From Bolinopsis microptera (taxonomy: Eukaryota > Ctenophora > Tentaculata > Lobata > Bolinopsidae): a stretch of 64,000 bases of DNA. The stretch's first letter is position 1, and every line of letters begins with the position of its first letter. The notes under the pieces were generated by a model. The model worked only from the letters and a program-made list of their open reading frames with translations, was not told the origin of the DNA and searched no databases. The position numbers and the translations under genes are program-made. Positions 1-12,019 of this stretch are shown one piece after another. The stretch covers positions 14,437,340 to 14,501,339 of the forward strand of contig NC_087081.1 in the NCBI RefSeq assembly GCF_026151205.1. The letters run 5' to 3'.

Positions 1-302
1 TTTTATTTCCAATTTGCTGCGAAAATATTGGCAGATGTGCAAAAAAATCCCAAGCTTCCCTAGAATTCATGTTTTACTAGCCTGTCACGTGACCAAAACG
101 GTTTTTTTTGCTTATAACTCTCCAGGGAAGCATTTTTACCCTACGTCATGGGGGGTGATTCGGAATTAGCGTCCAAAAATACATCGATTCAGATCAATTT
201 CATACCCAAAGGGCCTTTTCACAAGAATTTTCTTAAAATTTGGGCGAGCGATTTAGTATGAGCGCGCCGAGCTATGTCATTTATAATACCTTATAATCGC
301 TT
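1..302. repeat. dispersed repeat module with CACGTGACC core
   Basis: No gene is visible. The stretch around 80-180, with a CACGTGACC core, a TTTTACCCTACGT word and GTGATTCGGAAT, recurs in diverged form near 43,950-44,050 and again near 44,630-44,690. It is therefore a dispersed repeat. In both places it lies upstream of a satellite built from palindromic words. Confidence 0.6.
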
Positions 303-1319
303 ATAGTCCAGTCATTTATGGAAATGAACCTGCAAATTTTCAGATACTCACGAAACTTTGCACAGACCTTCCCAAAGGTATGAATAAACGATTTTCGGTT
401 GGAGACATTTTTTTACCATGGGGAAAAACCAGGAGGGCCACGCACATATTGACCCAATAACGTAACCGACCCTTTGCTTCTGAAGGTCGTAGAGACTTCG
501 AAATAGACTTAAACGAAGCCACATATGCATGTTTATATAGAAGTTATTGATCAACACATGGCCTAAAATCCTTAATTTTCGAGAAATTCGCCAAAAACCA
601 TTTTGGGGGAGGCACTGAGCCAATTTGCTAACTTTTGATATAATCGTGATAGAGTCTTCGGACAAAGTGCAAAAGAACCGCAATTGGCATATTTATATAT
701 GATTTATGAAGAAACATGTGCCTTAAAGTGCTTACTTTTTCAGTTATTGGCGAAAAACTGATTTTCGGTTCCAGAAATCATGCAAAATGAAAAATATGGG
801 TATCTGGTAAATTGGGCTATGAAGGCCCTAGAGATTTTTGAATGAGTGCAAATTGTGCAGAATGGCCATGTTTATATACAACTTATGAAGCAATATGTAC
901 CCTAAAATGCTCACTTTTCGAGTTATTTGGGGGAAAACCAGAGGAAATTTTCACGAAATAGAGCAAAATTGGTTATATCAGCCATTTTTGCCTCCCGTTC
1001 TATGTTAAAATGGTTTTTGGCGAATTTCTCGAAAAGTAAGGATTTTAGACCATGTGTTGATCAATAACTTCTATATAAACATGCATATGCGGCTTCGTTT
1101 AAGCCTATTTTGAAGTCTCTACGACTTTCAGAAGAAAGGGGTCAGTTACATTATTGGATCAATATGGGCGTGGCCCTCCTGGGTTTTCCCCATGGTAAAA
1201 AAAATGTCTCCAACCGAAAATCGTTTATTCATACCTTTTGAAAGGTCTGTGCAAAGTTTCGTGAGTATCTGAAAATTTGCAGGTTCATTTCCATAAATGT
1301 CCATTAATAACTGGACTAT
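303..1319. mobile_element. foldback element with about 300-bp inverted arms
   Basis: The left arm (about 303-600) is repeated in reverse complement at about 1008-1319 with roughly 90% identity. Matching outer ends read ATAGTCCAGT and ACTGGACTAT. The spacer is about 400 bases. Within the left arm and spacer three diverged units of about 170 bases follow each other; each has a TTTATATA word (near 530, 693 and 870), then a block like CTTACTTTTCGAG and a GGCGAAAAACC-type block. No transposase is encoded; open frames here are by-products of the arms. This fits a non-autonomous foldback or MITE-like element. Confidence 0.75.
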
Positions 1320-1369
1320 TATTATAATATCGCGTAATTTTGTTGTTAATTGTGTCCTCGTTCCAAATA

Positions 1370-2235
1370 CGTAAAAAATTAAGCGCTCATAATCGTTTAT
1401 AATCGCTTATATACCCCGCTTACATAATCGCTTATATACCCCAAATAAATCAAATCAAAACATATTTTGATCATAGTTTTAAAATGCGTCAAAAAGCGCT
1501 TTTCATCGTTTATAATCGCTTATAAGCGACAATTTAAGACAATAACATTTACGATACTTTATAATCACTTATAATCGCTTATAATATCTCGTACCTGACA
1601 ATTTTTTCCTCGTTTCAAATACGTAAAAAAGCGCTTATAATCGTTTATAATCGCTTATGGACAGCAAATAAATAAGCGCTTATAAACGCTTTTCAGTAGG
1701 AAAATTTCAAGAAAAGCGGTTATAAGCGCTGATCATAGTGAAAATATCGCTTTTTAGCAGATTTCAAAAAATCGCTTATTGTCGCTTATAATCGTTTTAT
1801 AATCGATTTAAACCGCTTATTAACTTAAAATAAAAAAGCGTTTTTTTAACGATTAGTAGGCGCTTTTTAATTTGGAACTTTCCCTAGTATAGTGAATATA
1901 ATCGCTTATAGTCGATTAAAAGCGTTTTAAAAACGGTCCAAAAAACGGTTTATAAGCGTTTTTTTGAAAAGCGCTTACGGAGCGATAATAATCGACAACC
2001 CTAAAATAAAAGCGTTTTTTATCACTAATAATTTTAATTCGCGATTTATTATCGCTTTTAAAGCGCTAATAATCGCTTTTGCAAAAAAAATTTATGGAAA
2101 AAGCGATTATAATCGTTTTTAATCGTTAATTAACGGGACCGTTTATAATCGCTTTATAATCGCCAAATAACGGTGGGTTTTATCAATAAGCGCTTTTTTA
2201 GCGTAAAAAAAGCGGTTATTACCGCTGATCACAAA
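1370..2235. repeat. degenerate satellite of AAGCG/CGCTTATAA palindromic words
   Basis: Dense, irregularly spaced copies of CGCTTATAATCG, AAGCGNTTATAA and close variants occur on both strands. Most words are palindromic or nearly so. Spacing is irregular, so this is a decayed simple satellite rather than a clean tandem array. No coding potential is visible. Confidence 0.75.
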
Positions 2236-3868
2236 AAATTAGTTATGGAAACTTGCCGTTAAATTACATAAAAGTTTGACAGCAATTCTTCCAACAACGC
2301 TACAGTATCAGGAGCAGAAGCAGCGAGCAGTTCTTTGGACAAAGCTATTTAAAGGTTCGGTTTTCCTCTATACTACATATGCTGCGTTTATAGCCGGGGC
2401 CCGGAGGGATACACAATTTTGGACTCGAGGCTTCCTCTGGTAATGCGATCTCGGAAGGCAGGCCTCCCCTTTGCAACACGAGCTCGGAAGCGGAAGCTCT
2501 CGATAGTCGATACGGGAGGTACGTATCGAGAATGACTCAGACCCAAAATTTTCTAAGTCAAAGTTTTTCAAAGTTTTTCTGAAACCACTTTTCTCCACGT
2601 TTCAATTTCATGCTACCCGGCCCTGTTCATTATTAGCCAACATTTTGTTTTGGTTTTTCAAACTCCGCACCTAGTGAAACGAAGCACAATAGTTCCCGAT
2701 TAAGGGCACAATTGTACCTTTATAACATGCATGCGCACTTCACTCGATTTCTTTGCCAGTCTGGTAATCTAACTATTCAATGATGAACCTCTCATTATTA
2801 GGGCAGTGTTTTATATCAACAGTATAGTTTTAATAATGCCCCTTGACAATACACAAGTTAAAAGATATACAAATAAACAAGTTGTGATGCCGTCACAAGT
2901 TTACTGCATTTTGTTAACAATGTTATTTTGACTAATTAGATCGTGGTAGCGCCTGGGTGGCTAAATGTAATTTGCACCGTAATTATAAAGTTTCTGCAGA
3001 GGAAGATTGGAAATCTTTGTCAGTTCTTCAGATCGTTGATCTCGAGTAGAATAAATTCAATTATAATATAATGTCACCGCAATTTATCAAGGACCGGAAT
3101 TTTTCAAATAACTCCGCAACCCAAAAGTTCTTAACTTTCTTTTGATGACGAAATTGTTGCGCGTATATAAACCCAAGTACATATTTCGAGGAGAGCTTAC
3201 ATATTATGAACAGTCACTAACTGGTAAACAGCAGTGACTGATCTTTAAGCAGCATTATTTTTGTCACAACATTTCTACACGTATAAGGTAGTTTTTTAAA
3301 TTTCTTATCGGGAGAAATGTTGTGTCTTAAATGCTGCTTTACTCATTTTCAGACGCATTTATTCGGAATACAATAGTTTGCAACCACGCTTATGAATTTT
3401 ACGTTCATATTTAATTATTTTGCCTTGTAAGATTTCATATTTAAATTAATATTTATTTTCCTGTAATTCATTCTATTGTTAACAAACTAGGAGCCAACTG
3501 GGAGCCGATCGGACATTTGGTTCGTTCACTGATCCGGTCTGCTTTCATTTTCAATATCTTGCTCTGTCGAACTTGTTTATTGAACAATCAGGAGTCATTT
3601 ATAAGATTGTTAAAAAATAAGCTGTCACAATCATATTGACAAGAATGTGAAATTTCATCTATCAACCGTAACTCTAACTGTAAGTGCCACACTGTGGTCC
3701 ACACTGACACACTAGAAGTATCCCAGTTTGTTTTAGTTATCATAGGATTTGATGACTATTATAGAGTTCAACTAATCTTGCTATATATAAAGCGAGACGA
3801 TATATATCCGTACCATTTTACTGACACCACGGCATCAACTTTAACACGATTTTCCGCAAAAACCGTAA
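2236..3868. other. no gene recognised; one GC-richer patch
   Basis: A GC-richer patch at 2380-2540 interrupts AT-rich sequence, but neither strand gives a recognisable protein. The short frames present are not supported. A small hairpin at 3247-3341 is listed separately. Confidence 0.5.
3247..3341. repeat. short inverted repeat (about 30-bp arms)
   Basis: AAGCAGCATT...CACAACATTTCT near 3247-3278 is repeated in reverse as GAGAAATGTTGTG...AATGCTGCTT near 3312-3341. The arms are imperfect and the loop is about 35 bases. Function is unknown; it could be a small MITE remnant. Confidence 0.5.
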
Positions 3869-4066
3869 GGGGTCATTCACATATTACGTAATCAATATTT
3901 TAGCAAATTTTACCCCCCTCCCCCCTTCCGTAATCAACCGTAATCAAGACCCAACCCCCCCCCCCTCCTGACAGCAATATTACGTAATCATGGCCTGACC
4001 CCCCCCCCCCCCCCTTGACTTTTTTCCTAGAAAAAACTTTTCGCTACGTTTCATGATCATGGCATG

Positions 4067-4177
4067 AAGGTGCTTGGCCGGATATCATAACAATGATTTC
4101 GGCTCATCGTGATAGCATGATCATCATGCTATCATGATGAGCCGAAATCATTGTTATGATATCCGGCCAAGCACCTT
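4067..4177. repeat. near-perfect 111-bp palindrome
   Basis: The arms begin AAGGTGCTTGGCCGGATATC and end in its reverse complement. They meet with almost no loop at about 4122 (TGAT/CATCATGC). Such a structure can extrude as a cruciform. It lies inside the Harbinger-like element and is probably a nested small element or part of its subterminal structure. Confidence 0.85.
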
Positions 4178-4191
4178 CTAAAATACTTACT

Positions 4192-4654
4192 ATTATAAAT
4201 CAAGAGGCTTGCATATAATGAACATATTGACACGGGTGCAGAGTTGAGTCTGTACGGAACCTAGTAGTTTCAGTTCCTTGTTTAAGTTGCCGTACAGCAA
4301 GGACATCCACTACTTTAGCCCGGCGAGGCACATAACTCACTCTACAACTCCATGTCAAATGTTTCATATGTACTAGCCAAGTTCACAAGATATATCCTTG
4401 TGTTTGAGAAGCGCTCGTTAGAACTGCTTCTTTTCCTTCAGTATCCCACAGTCTCTCGAGTTTCGTAACTGCCAGAGAACTCTCTTGAACAATTACTAGA
4501 CCCGGTGATTATAAATCAAGAGGCTTGCATATAATAAACATATTGACACGGGTGCAGAGTTGAGTCTGTACGGAACCTAGTAGTTTCAGTTCCTTGTTTA
4601 AGTTGCCGTACAGCAAGGACATCCACTACTTTAGCCCGGCGAGGCACATAACTC
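4192..4654. repeat. two direct copies of a 147-bp unit
   Basis: Positions 4192-4338 and 4508-4654 are almost identical (about 99% by eye), both starting ATTATAAATCAAGAGGC and ending GGCACATAACTC. They are separated by about 170 unrelated bases. The pair lies inside the Harbinger-like element, so it is either internal duplication or nested insertion of the same small element. Confidence 0.85.
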
Positions 4655-4890
4655 TCTCTAAATAGCCGGATATTCGATCAATTTCTAAATTTTATCACTA
4701 TCAGAGTGAAATTGAGTGGAATTTGAATTAAAATATTGTCAAATTGTTATTATTCTAGAGGGTAAAAAAGAAAATTTTGATTACGTAATCAACGGCCGAA
4801 ACCCCCCCCCCCCCCCCCGTAATCAACCGTAAGCATTTGGAAACCCCCCTCCCCCCTCGGCTGATTACGTAATATGTGAACGACCCCTAA

Positions 4891-6190
4891 TGAAGGAGTA
4901 GTCAGAAATTCCCCGGACAAAGTTGATAAGGTTGTCTACTACCAAATTTCTGACGATAGTAGCTCCGACTGTTCTGATTTAGAAGTAATTTTTGATTAAT
5001 TTATTTTGAAATATTTGTTTTATTGGTTCTCTAAATGTCTAAATTTGACAAAATAGGACGAAATTTTTCGCAGACGAAAAGTTTTGTAAGCAATTGACGA
5101 AATTTTTCGGAATAGTTTTTTTCGCGACGAAATTTTTTGCACCTAAGGTATGATATCAATTTCTCAAAACCCAACTTCGTATCATTAACCAAATATGAAC
5201 AAGCTATACTATTGCACTTAGTAAATAAAAACAGTTTTTTTTTCAGAATGTCAAGCCAGGACTAGGAGTGTTAGGGCTTCTCTTGACCAATTAACGTTTA
5301 ATCCATTTAATCCGTTTGAATACGTCAAACCAATTATATAGCGATATTAGCGATGTCAACGATTATTGATTAATGATTTTTATTTATGAAAAATTATCAC
5401 TGACTAGTTCTACCATTAGAAATAATTCGTTAAAGAAGAACCTGTATATACACCCCTGAACGCGAACAGGTAACCATGATCAGGTAACTACGCGCATTTT
5501 GAAAATTCTAAAACACTCGTCCATATTTGTAGGCACGACAATCACACCCGTGATATTTTAAAGTGTGCATCTTGTAGAAAATAAGTGTGGCTATCCAGTG
5601 ACCAGTATCCACTATCCATGCAGCTAAAATGTAGACCTGAACTGTAACAGTAACACAGCACACTCTAGGCCTTTATAAGGCCTAGCTACCTCCAAAGATT
5701 ACGTTTTTTTAAAGATTGAAACTTTTTGCTCAGTTTTGTGACCTTGGAGGAAAATCAGGTACTTAATTTATTTAAAGTTATGTTTGTTATATGCCACGTA
5801 GGAATCGATTAGCTAGGGCTGTGTGAAGTCCCCATCCTTCTAGCTCAAAAGGTGACGGGGTCTATAAGCGTATAGTGAAACCAATTTTAAACGCGCATGT
5901 CACCACCTTAAAATGGGTGGTTGCCTGCTCAAAATAATGTGTGCGGCGCGACATAGTCATGAAAAGCACACCACTGCCTACGAAACTAGACAGTAGTATA
6001 GTACCCAAGATCGGAAGTGACCAAATAATTGCCGAAATTTGTACTTCAGATTTTATTGAAATTCTACAATAACTTAGTCCATCATGATACATACTACAAA
6101 CTTTGAGAGTTTGGTGACGAATTATGAGATGCAAGACTAAACACAAAGATAAACATTGCAAAGTTTTAGCGATAAATTCTTAGATTTAAG
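4891..6190. other. no gene recognised
   Basis: Both strands were read; only unsupported short frames occur, including a 99-residue minus-strand frame at 5862-6161 with no recognisable domain. No RNA gene or clear element end was found. Confidence 0.5.
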
Positions 6191-6770
6191 AATTCACAAC
6201 ACTATAATCATCAATACAACATCAAAAAAATCAATCATACAAACACATCAAATCACATCTACAACAACACAAATAACACATATTCATGAAAACACATGAC
6301 AGTATCAACACACAATAAAATCAAAAAACACACACACACAAAAACAACAACAAACATACAATAATAAATGCAAAACAACACACAAATATATTGAAAACAA
6401 ACATCAAGATCAAGCATGATAATAAAATCAAAAACATCAAACACAAAGAAATTCAATCAACACAATAATACACATCACAAAAAATCACAACACAAAAACA
6501 TTGAATCAATCAAAATAAATCAACAAAACAAACAACACATTTTATCAATTAACACAAAAAATCACAAACAAAATCAATTAAAATAACAATTAATCAATAT
6601 AAATCACATGCATACATTATTAATACAACACACTACAACACATAACAATCACATCAATATCATAGATAAAAAAAAAACAAATCACATCACACAATTAAAC
6701 AACATCATATTCCATCAAAAACACACATCATCAACATATCAAAAACCAAAACATGAAAACATTCAAACTC
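6191..6770 (+). repeat. strongly G-depleted A/C-rich tract
   Basis: About 580 bases contain only about 15 G on the + strand. The tract is built from words such as ATCAA, CACAT, ACAACA and CACAAA without a fixed period, so it is low-complexity rather than a microsatellite. The boundaries are sharp on both sides. The C-versus-G skew is extreme compared with all neighbouring sequence. Confidence 0.8.
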
Positions 6771-9700
6771 GAAACGATTAAAAGCGTGAAACATTTCGTT
6801 ACACTTTGCTGTCGCTAACAAATTGTTCTAGATTATCGTTAAATTATATTTTTATTCGTGATATCATATGAATAGTGGGTAGACTGCGATCTGCATGACT
6901 ATATAATATTAAAGAAATATTAAATTACAAAGCACGAGTTGCAATCTGGATTGAATTCTTTTCTGAGAAGATAAACCTATTTTATATCTAGAGATATTAA
7001 GTAGAGTATTTAGAAATAGAGAGAGGACGAACCTGATATAATTAGAGATAAGAGTAGAGAAGATTTGCCACTCCTCAAAGTCCCCTGACCTCCACTTTAT
7101 AGCTGTCAGTATCTATCACCCAGTCCCTCATTCCGCCACATATCACTAACCCTCCTCCTTGGGAGTGTATTACGAGTCCTAGTGACTGAACGCTTCTCCT
7201 GCTGCCCGCTCTTCCTATCAGACCTGTGAATAGGGACAAGAGTATATTTATCTGACAGTTGCGAAATCCATGTTGATTAATATTCTATCAAAGACTTTAA
7301 TCTTTAATATGATGATTAAATTTCCGATCAGTTTTTTTTATAACATGGCCATGTTGAAGAGTTATCTACAGACTTAAGAATGTTTCGAAAGAGTAAACAA
7401 AACCAAGAATAGACTGGGTTGAACATGAGTCAAATTTGTAGTGTATACAGAGTACATCACACTGACCGCGAATATAACCGATTAGTGCATTCTTTAATCT
7501 GCGGATTAGGATAATATTACATTTATTACGTGAATCGCATACAATCAGTTTTAAGATGCAATTGAATATGAATGATCGATGATATTAAATCACATCCACT
7601 GCTTGCTCATAAAAATAGTTTGTGAATAATAGAATTAAGTAGATTATTATAGTTATTTCCGAATATAGTAGTAATAGTAAAATTTTAAGAATACTCATTA
7701 AAAATGCATGTACCAATACTCCTTTCTCTCTTACCGGGAAGAAACAAGAACAAGTTTGAGGCCTGGAGCTTTCCTCCTCTTCTATACCATTACATTGTTC
7801 AGTATGTTTATTATTCCACCCACCCTTCCGTGCCATCATTTCTAAAGTCAAACTAGTAATGCAACTATAATTGGTAAAATTAAGCATTGAGTCCAATCTG
7901 AGGATGGTAAATGATTGTAATTTTTGTAATTCAAAGTTTGATCACGTGAGTTAATATTTAGTATTCTGAGGTTGATAAAAGGCCGAAAGCTGTAAGAACC
8001 TCGCAGTGTTAGCCGTTAATAATGTTTCAGTTTGTTAACACTGCTATCTAAAACAAAATAGTGGCAATTCTCCCACACGGGTTTCATGGGGTGGAGCATA
8101 GAAACAGCTAGAAAAAACTATACCCAGTCTATAACAAAATTACAGCAACTTGACATTTATTCTATGTGATATCTATGATCTGACGATTACAATAGACAAA
8201 ATCCCTCAGCTAAAAAACCCGCATTATAATCTAACAGTAATACCAGGATTCAAGGATTCTGAAGATTCATTCGTGGGACAAAATCGTGTTTGGAGCCTTG
8301 TGTGAACTGAAATTAAAGCAGTCAAAGCTAGCCTACTGTTTTGTGTTCGCAGCGTTTTGCTGGTAAGTGAGGGGTGTTAAATCTAAACTCATAATATTAT
8401 CTTTTGATTTTCTATCAAGAACTAGTGAATCTAAAACCCAGAATTTGAAACGAAAACCTCGACAAAAAACCATAATATCATATTATTATTTATAATTGTT
8501 CGAATATTTTTCTTGCAAGACTCTGAACTAGTGGCCTTCAGAGACAAGTCGGCTTTTTATTTTTTCAGCAAACATAGAGCTTTCGTCTGGGAAGCATAAC
8601 GACTACAAGAAGTAGATAAAAGTGTCAAAGGGAAAACTAGGCACTTGGCATAGATAGGCAAGATCAGATCTTCTTTCGGAAGTTCTCATTTTCTTGATGA
8701 GTCGTTGACATTTTGAACATTTCAAGACTTTACAAACCATCTCAAAACTGTATTATGATGAGTTTTGATTTATTATTATCGCCAGCAAAAGGTAAAGAGT
8801 GGCACCAGTACCTGGAAGATTAACGATTCTATCAGTGGGAGGAACCGAAATCTATCTGGGGAGGTCAACAAAGCAGACCAGATCTGAAAAAAAAGCGAGA
8901 GCAACTGGTTAGAATTTCAGGTGGTTTGAAAGCAGATTTCTCAGTTAGTGATAAAGATCATTTTGGGGAGTAAATAATGGGGATAATATCTACAGAAGAA
9001 CAGGAAATAATACTTGGAGAGAGTCCCTCCAGGTGGACTAAAAGTAGTGAGGAAAACATTATTGGTATCAGGTATTATACAGGGTAGGTATAACAGATAG
9101 TTGTGAAGTTTTAATTGATAAACGCGGTCAAAACATTAGTCCCATATAAAATTTTCAACATCAAAAATATTATCAGGAAATGCTAACATAAGGGGATTGA
9201 GCTACAAAGTTCAAAAGGGTATAACAGTCTGTAGAATACTATTGTTCTTAAAGTTGGCAAATGTTGGCATCTCAAGAATTTTTCAGATCTTTGTTTTCCC
9301 ATCAGCCGGTGTGAGGTGCGTTTAGAATTTCAAAAACATACCATTGTGCAAGACTCAAGACTGCCTCTCTCTATCAATCCCTCTTTCATCAATAATTCAA
9401 CAAGTTGAATTGCAGTAACAGTAGCGGTAATTACCAAAGAGTATCAATTGAACAAAAATGTATGTGTCAAATACTTAGACACTGCGTGACTGCAGCTGCG
9501 AACGTCAGATCGAGAACAGTCGAAGTTACTGAAAGACAAGAAATACGGCTATATAGCTTCTATAGGTCTGTGTAAGTGACGCCATTCGAGACGATGGTTA
9601 TTAGACGATGTTGATTATAGTCCGAGTTTCTGATTCTTTTCATGAATATCATAATGTACATGCTATGATAATCGAAACAAATGAAATCTTTTGGGCGATC

Positions 9701-12019
9701 GTTTCATGATGAAACAATACCAATCTTGTGCGATTGGTTTTGCTTTATTGATGAAACGTTTTGTTATTCCTTTTATTTCGATTGTTTCAATTGCTATTAA
9801 AATACGTCTATGTTAATTGAGCAACTTGCTTAAAATATGCAGGAGTTGTAAAATGTGTGCCAAATCTGCATAAAAACTTTAAAACAAAATATGTTTGTTG
9901 AATTGGTAAATGTCTTTCAACTTTCAAGTCTTCCAAGTTTACAAAAGAAATTGCCTAGTTTGCGATAAAGAAGATTTAAAGCCTATACTGATTAACTGAT
10001 CATTCCATGACCATAAGATGTATAATCAGGAGGTTCTGATCGGATGTTGTCACAATATGACGCAAACCCAGAAAAGTTAAATCACTTTTTATAGTACAGC
10101 TAAAAGAGCTATGCGAGGTTAAAGTTTTTACTTAGCTGGTAAGCATGCACTGAATTAATCATAAATTATGATTATAACATAATTGATTGCAGCTAACACA
10201 ATAGAAAGGCCGCGACCTACCCCAAAAAGCTTTTGAAGCAGCACAATAGCTGCGATCTCGACACGAGGATAACCTAAACACGAGGAACAATACAAAACAA
10301 GGAACAACCCGCACTCTCCAGGCAGACATGCTCTCCCCAACTCTTAGCACGTAATTGTAACCGGGCCATTGTCCGCTCTGCCGGGCCACACTTATAATGC
10401 AAACACACGTTGCTTCGTAGCCCCTTCATAAATAGCACTCCTTATGTGTACCGCTATAAGTATAACGAACCACCTTGAGAAGTGGGTGGTAAAAAGTAAA
10501 CACTAACATCACAGACCCTCAGTGTCATCATGAAGTTCATCGAACCAAAATACAAAACTAGAAGCACTTGGCATGTATGTTGTTGAAGTTTGCGTGTGTC
10601 GATTGACCGGAAGTTAGCTGTGCTTGCTTTTTATAAGCATCGTAGATTAATCAAACATTATAACATCAGAACGATATACTAGTATTTGAGCACAGTGCTT
10701 AATGTATGCGAGTCGCGACAGGAACAGTATAATATTAAGGGCCCCAGCGACAACGAATGGTAATTGGTAACTTCTCTCAAATATGTCACGACATTGAATT
10801 TATTGATCGTTTCTGTTTACAAGTATTGCAGCAGTCATTGTCAGGCAATGAGTCATTGACCTTGAATTGTGGATGACACACAGTTAGAAGTTACACATTT
10901 GAATTTAAAAAGACCCTCCTGGCAAGCCTGCAGGTGAGTACAACCCCTTCAAGTTCAATAAGCATATAATTATAACTATAATAGAAGGAGGGGCCACACA
11001 CTGAGGGCATTTTGGTCTGTGCAATCCCCATGGTTACCCATAAAGAGTTGCACAATCAGAAACTGGACAGCTTCTATAATATGATTTTATACTCAGCCAC
11101 ATGAATACACTGGCCCAAAGTTGTCCACTCAAACGAAAACGAGTCGAAAACTTAAAGCTGATATTAAGGTATATCAATAATTGCCTGATTTTTAGTCATA
11201 ATGAACTGTGATAATGAAACTGCGACCCCACTAACTTCTAGTGGAGCACTACGTACACAATCAGGTACATCGACTTTCGACAAGACGGTATCATTATAAA
11301 AGACAGATCTCTAAATTTAGAAATGGAGCAGTCTCGACAGTGTGTGAATAATTAAAGTTTTGTGAGCGTGCTCATTGTAGGAGGAGTCCTACATTTGATA
11401 CCTTTGTCAAACTCCTTGGTCACATGATAAACCTTGATTAGGGTTACACCTCAGTATAGTTAATTACAATATTAATACCACCTTACATTTGGCACACATA
11501 GACAAAGGACTACACTCCGTCTTGATGACTGGGGATGCTTGAGGGACCACCAAAAGTTTATCGTATTCATAGGCTCTTATTGTTTGGACATGACACATAA
11601 TGAATAAATTGTAGTTAAGTAGGTAGGGTACGGAGGAGTGCGTGCTTCTCTATACTCCTAAATGTCCGCTTCTCCAGTCTCTACTCCTGAATGTCAGCCA
11701 TCAATAACTCTCATTATAAGATTATACACTGCTTTAGGTGAAAAAAATCACAGATTTATAATTTATTCCGAATTGTACCCCTGTATAGTGTATAAACTAT
11801 ATTAAGTAAGTGGGTAGTTTAAAATAACTTCCCTTTTTAACTGCAATACAAAACCTTTAATAAAAGCAGAAAGCTTATAAAATGTAATTAAACGTTTTTT
11901 AAAACATATAATTTTTCGTCTGATAAAAATATATCGGTGATTTTATTTCTGTAGTATCATGAACTAGATTCAACACTTCAATATAATTGTACAATCATGA
12001 TAAATTGATTTCGGGATTA
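6771..12019. other. long stretch without recognisable genes
   Basis: No exon with credible splice sites, conserved protein or RNA gene was found on either strand. Short frames at 7585-7896 and 10155-10389 show no domain and biased composition. The stretch may contain old repeats that cannot be recognised without a library. Confidence 0.45.

Larger units (their letters stand above)
3869..4887. mobile_element. PIF/Harbinger-like non-autonomous DNA element
   Basis: The 26-bp ends starting GGGGTCATTCACATATTACG at 3869 and ending in the complementary sequence at 4887 differ at one position. Both ends are flanked by TAA (3866-3868 and 4888-4890). A three-base TWA target duplication and GGG-starting ends are typical of the PIF/Harbinger superfamily, so that assignment is an inference from ends alone. 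The interior has no transposase. It contains several C-runs, repeated CCGTAATCAACCGTAA words near both ends, a 111-bp palindrome and a 147-bp direct repeat. Confidence 0.75.

Noticed and set aside
348-683. 111-codon minus-strand frame and overlapping 60-codon frame
   Set aside because: Both lie in the arm of the foldback element and reflect its repeats.
5862-6161. 99-codon minus-strand open frame
   Set aside because: No recognisable family and no supporting signals.
6259-6456. Hydrophobic Phe/Val/Cys-rich frame on the minus strand
   Set aside because: It is the translation of the G-depleted low-complexity tract, not a membrane protein.
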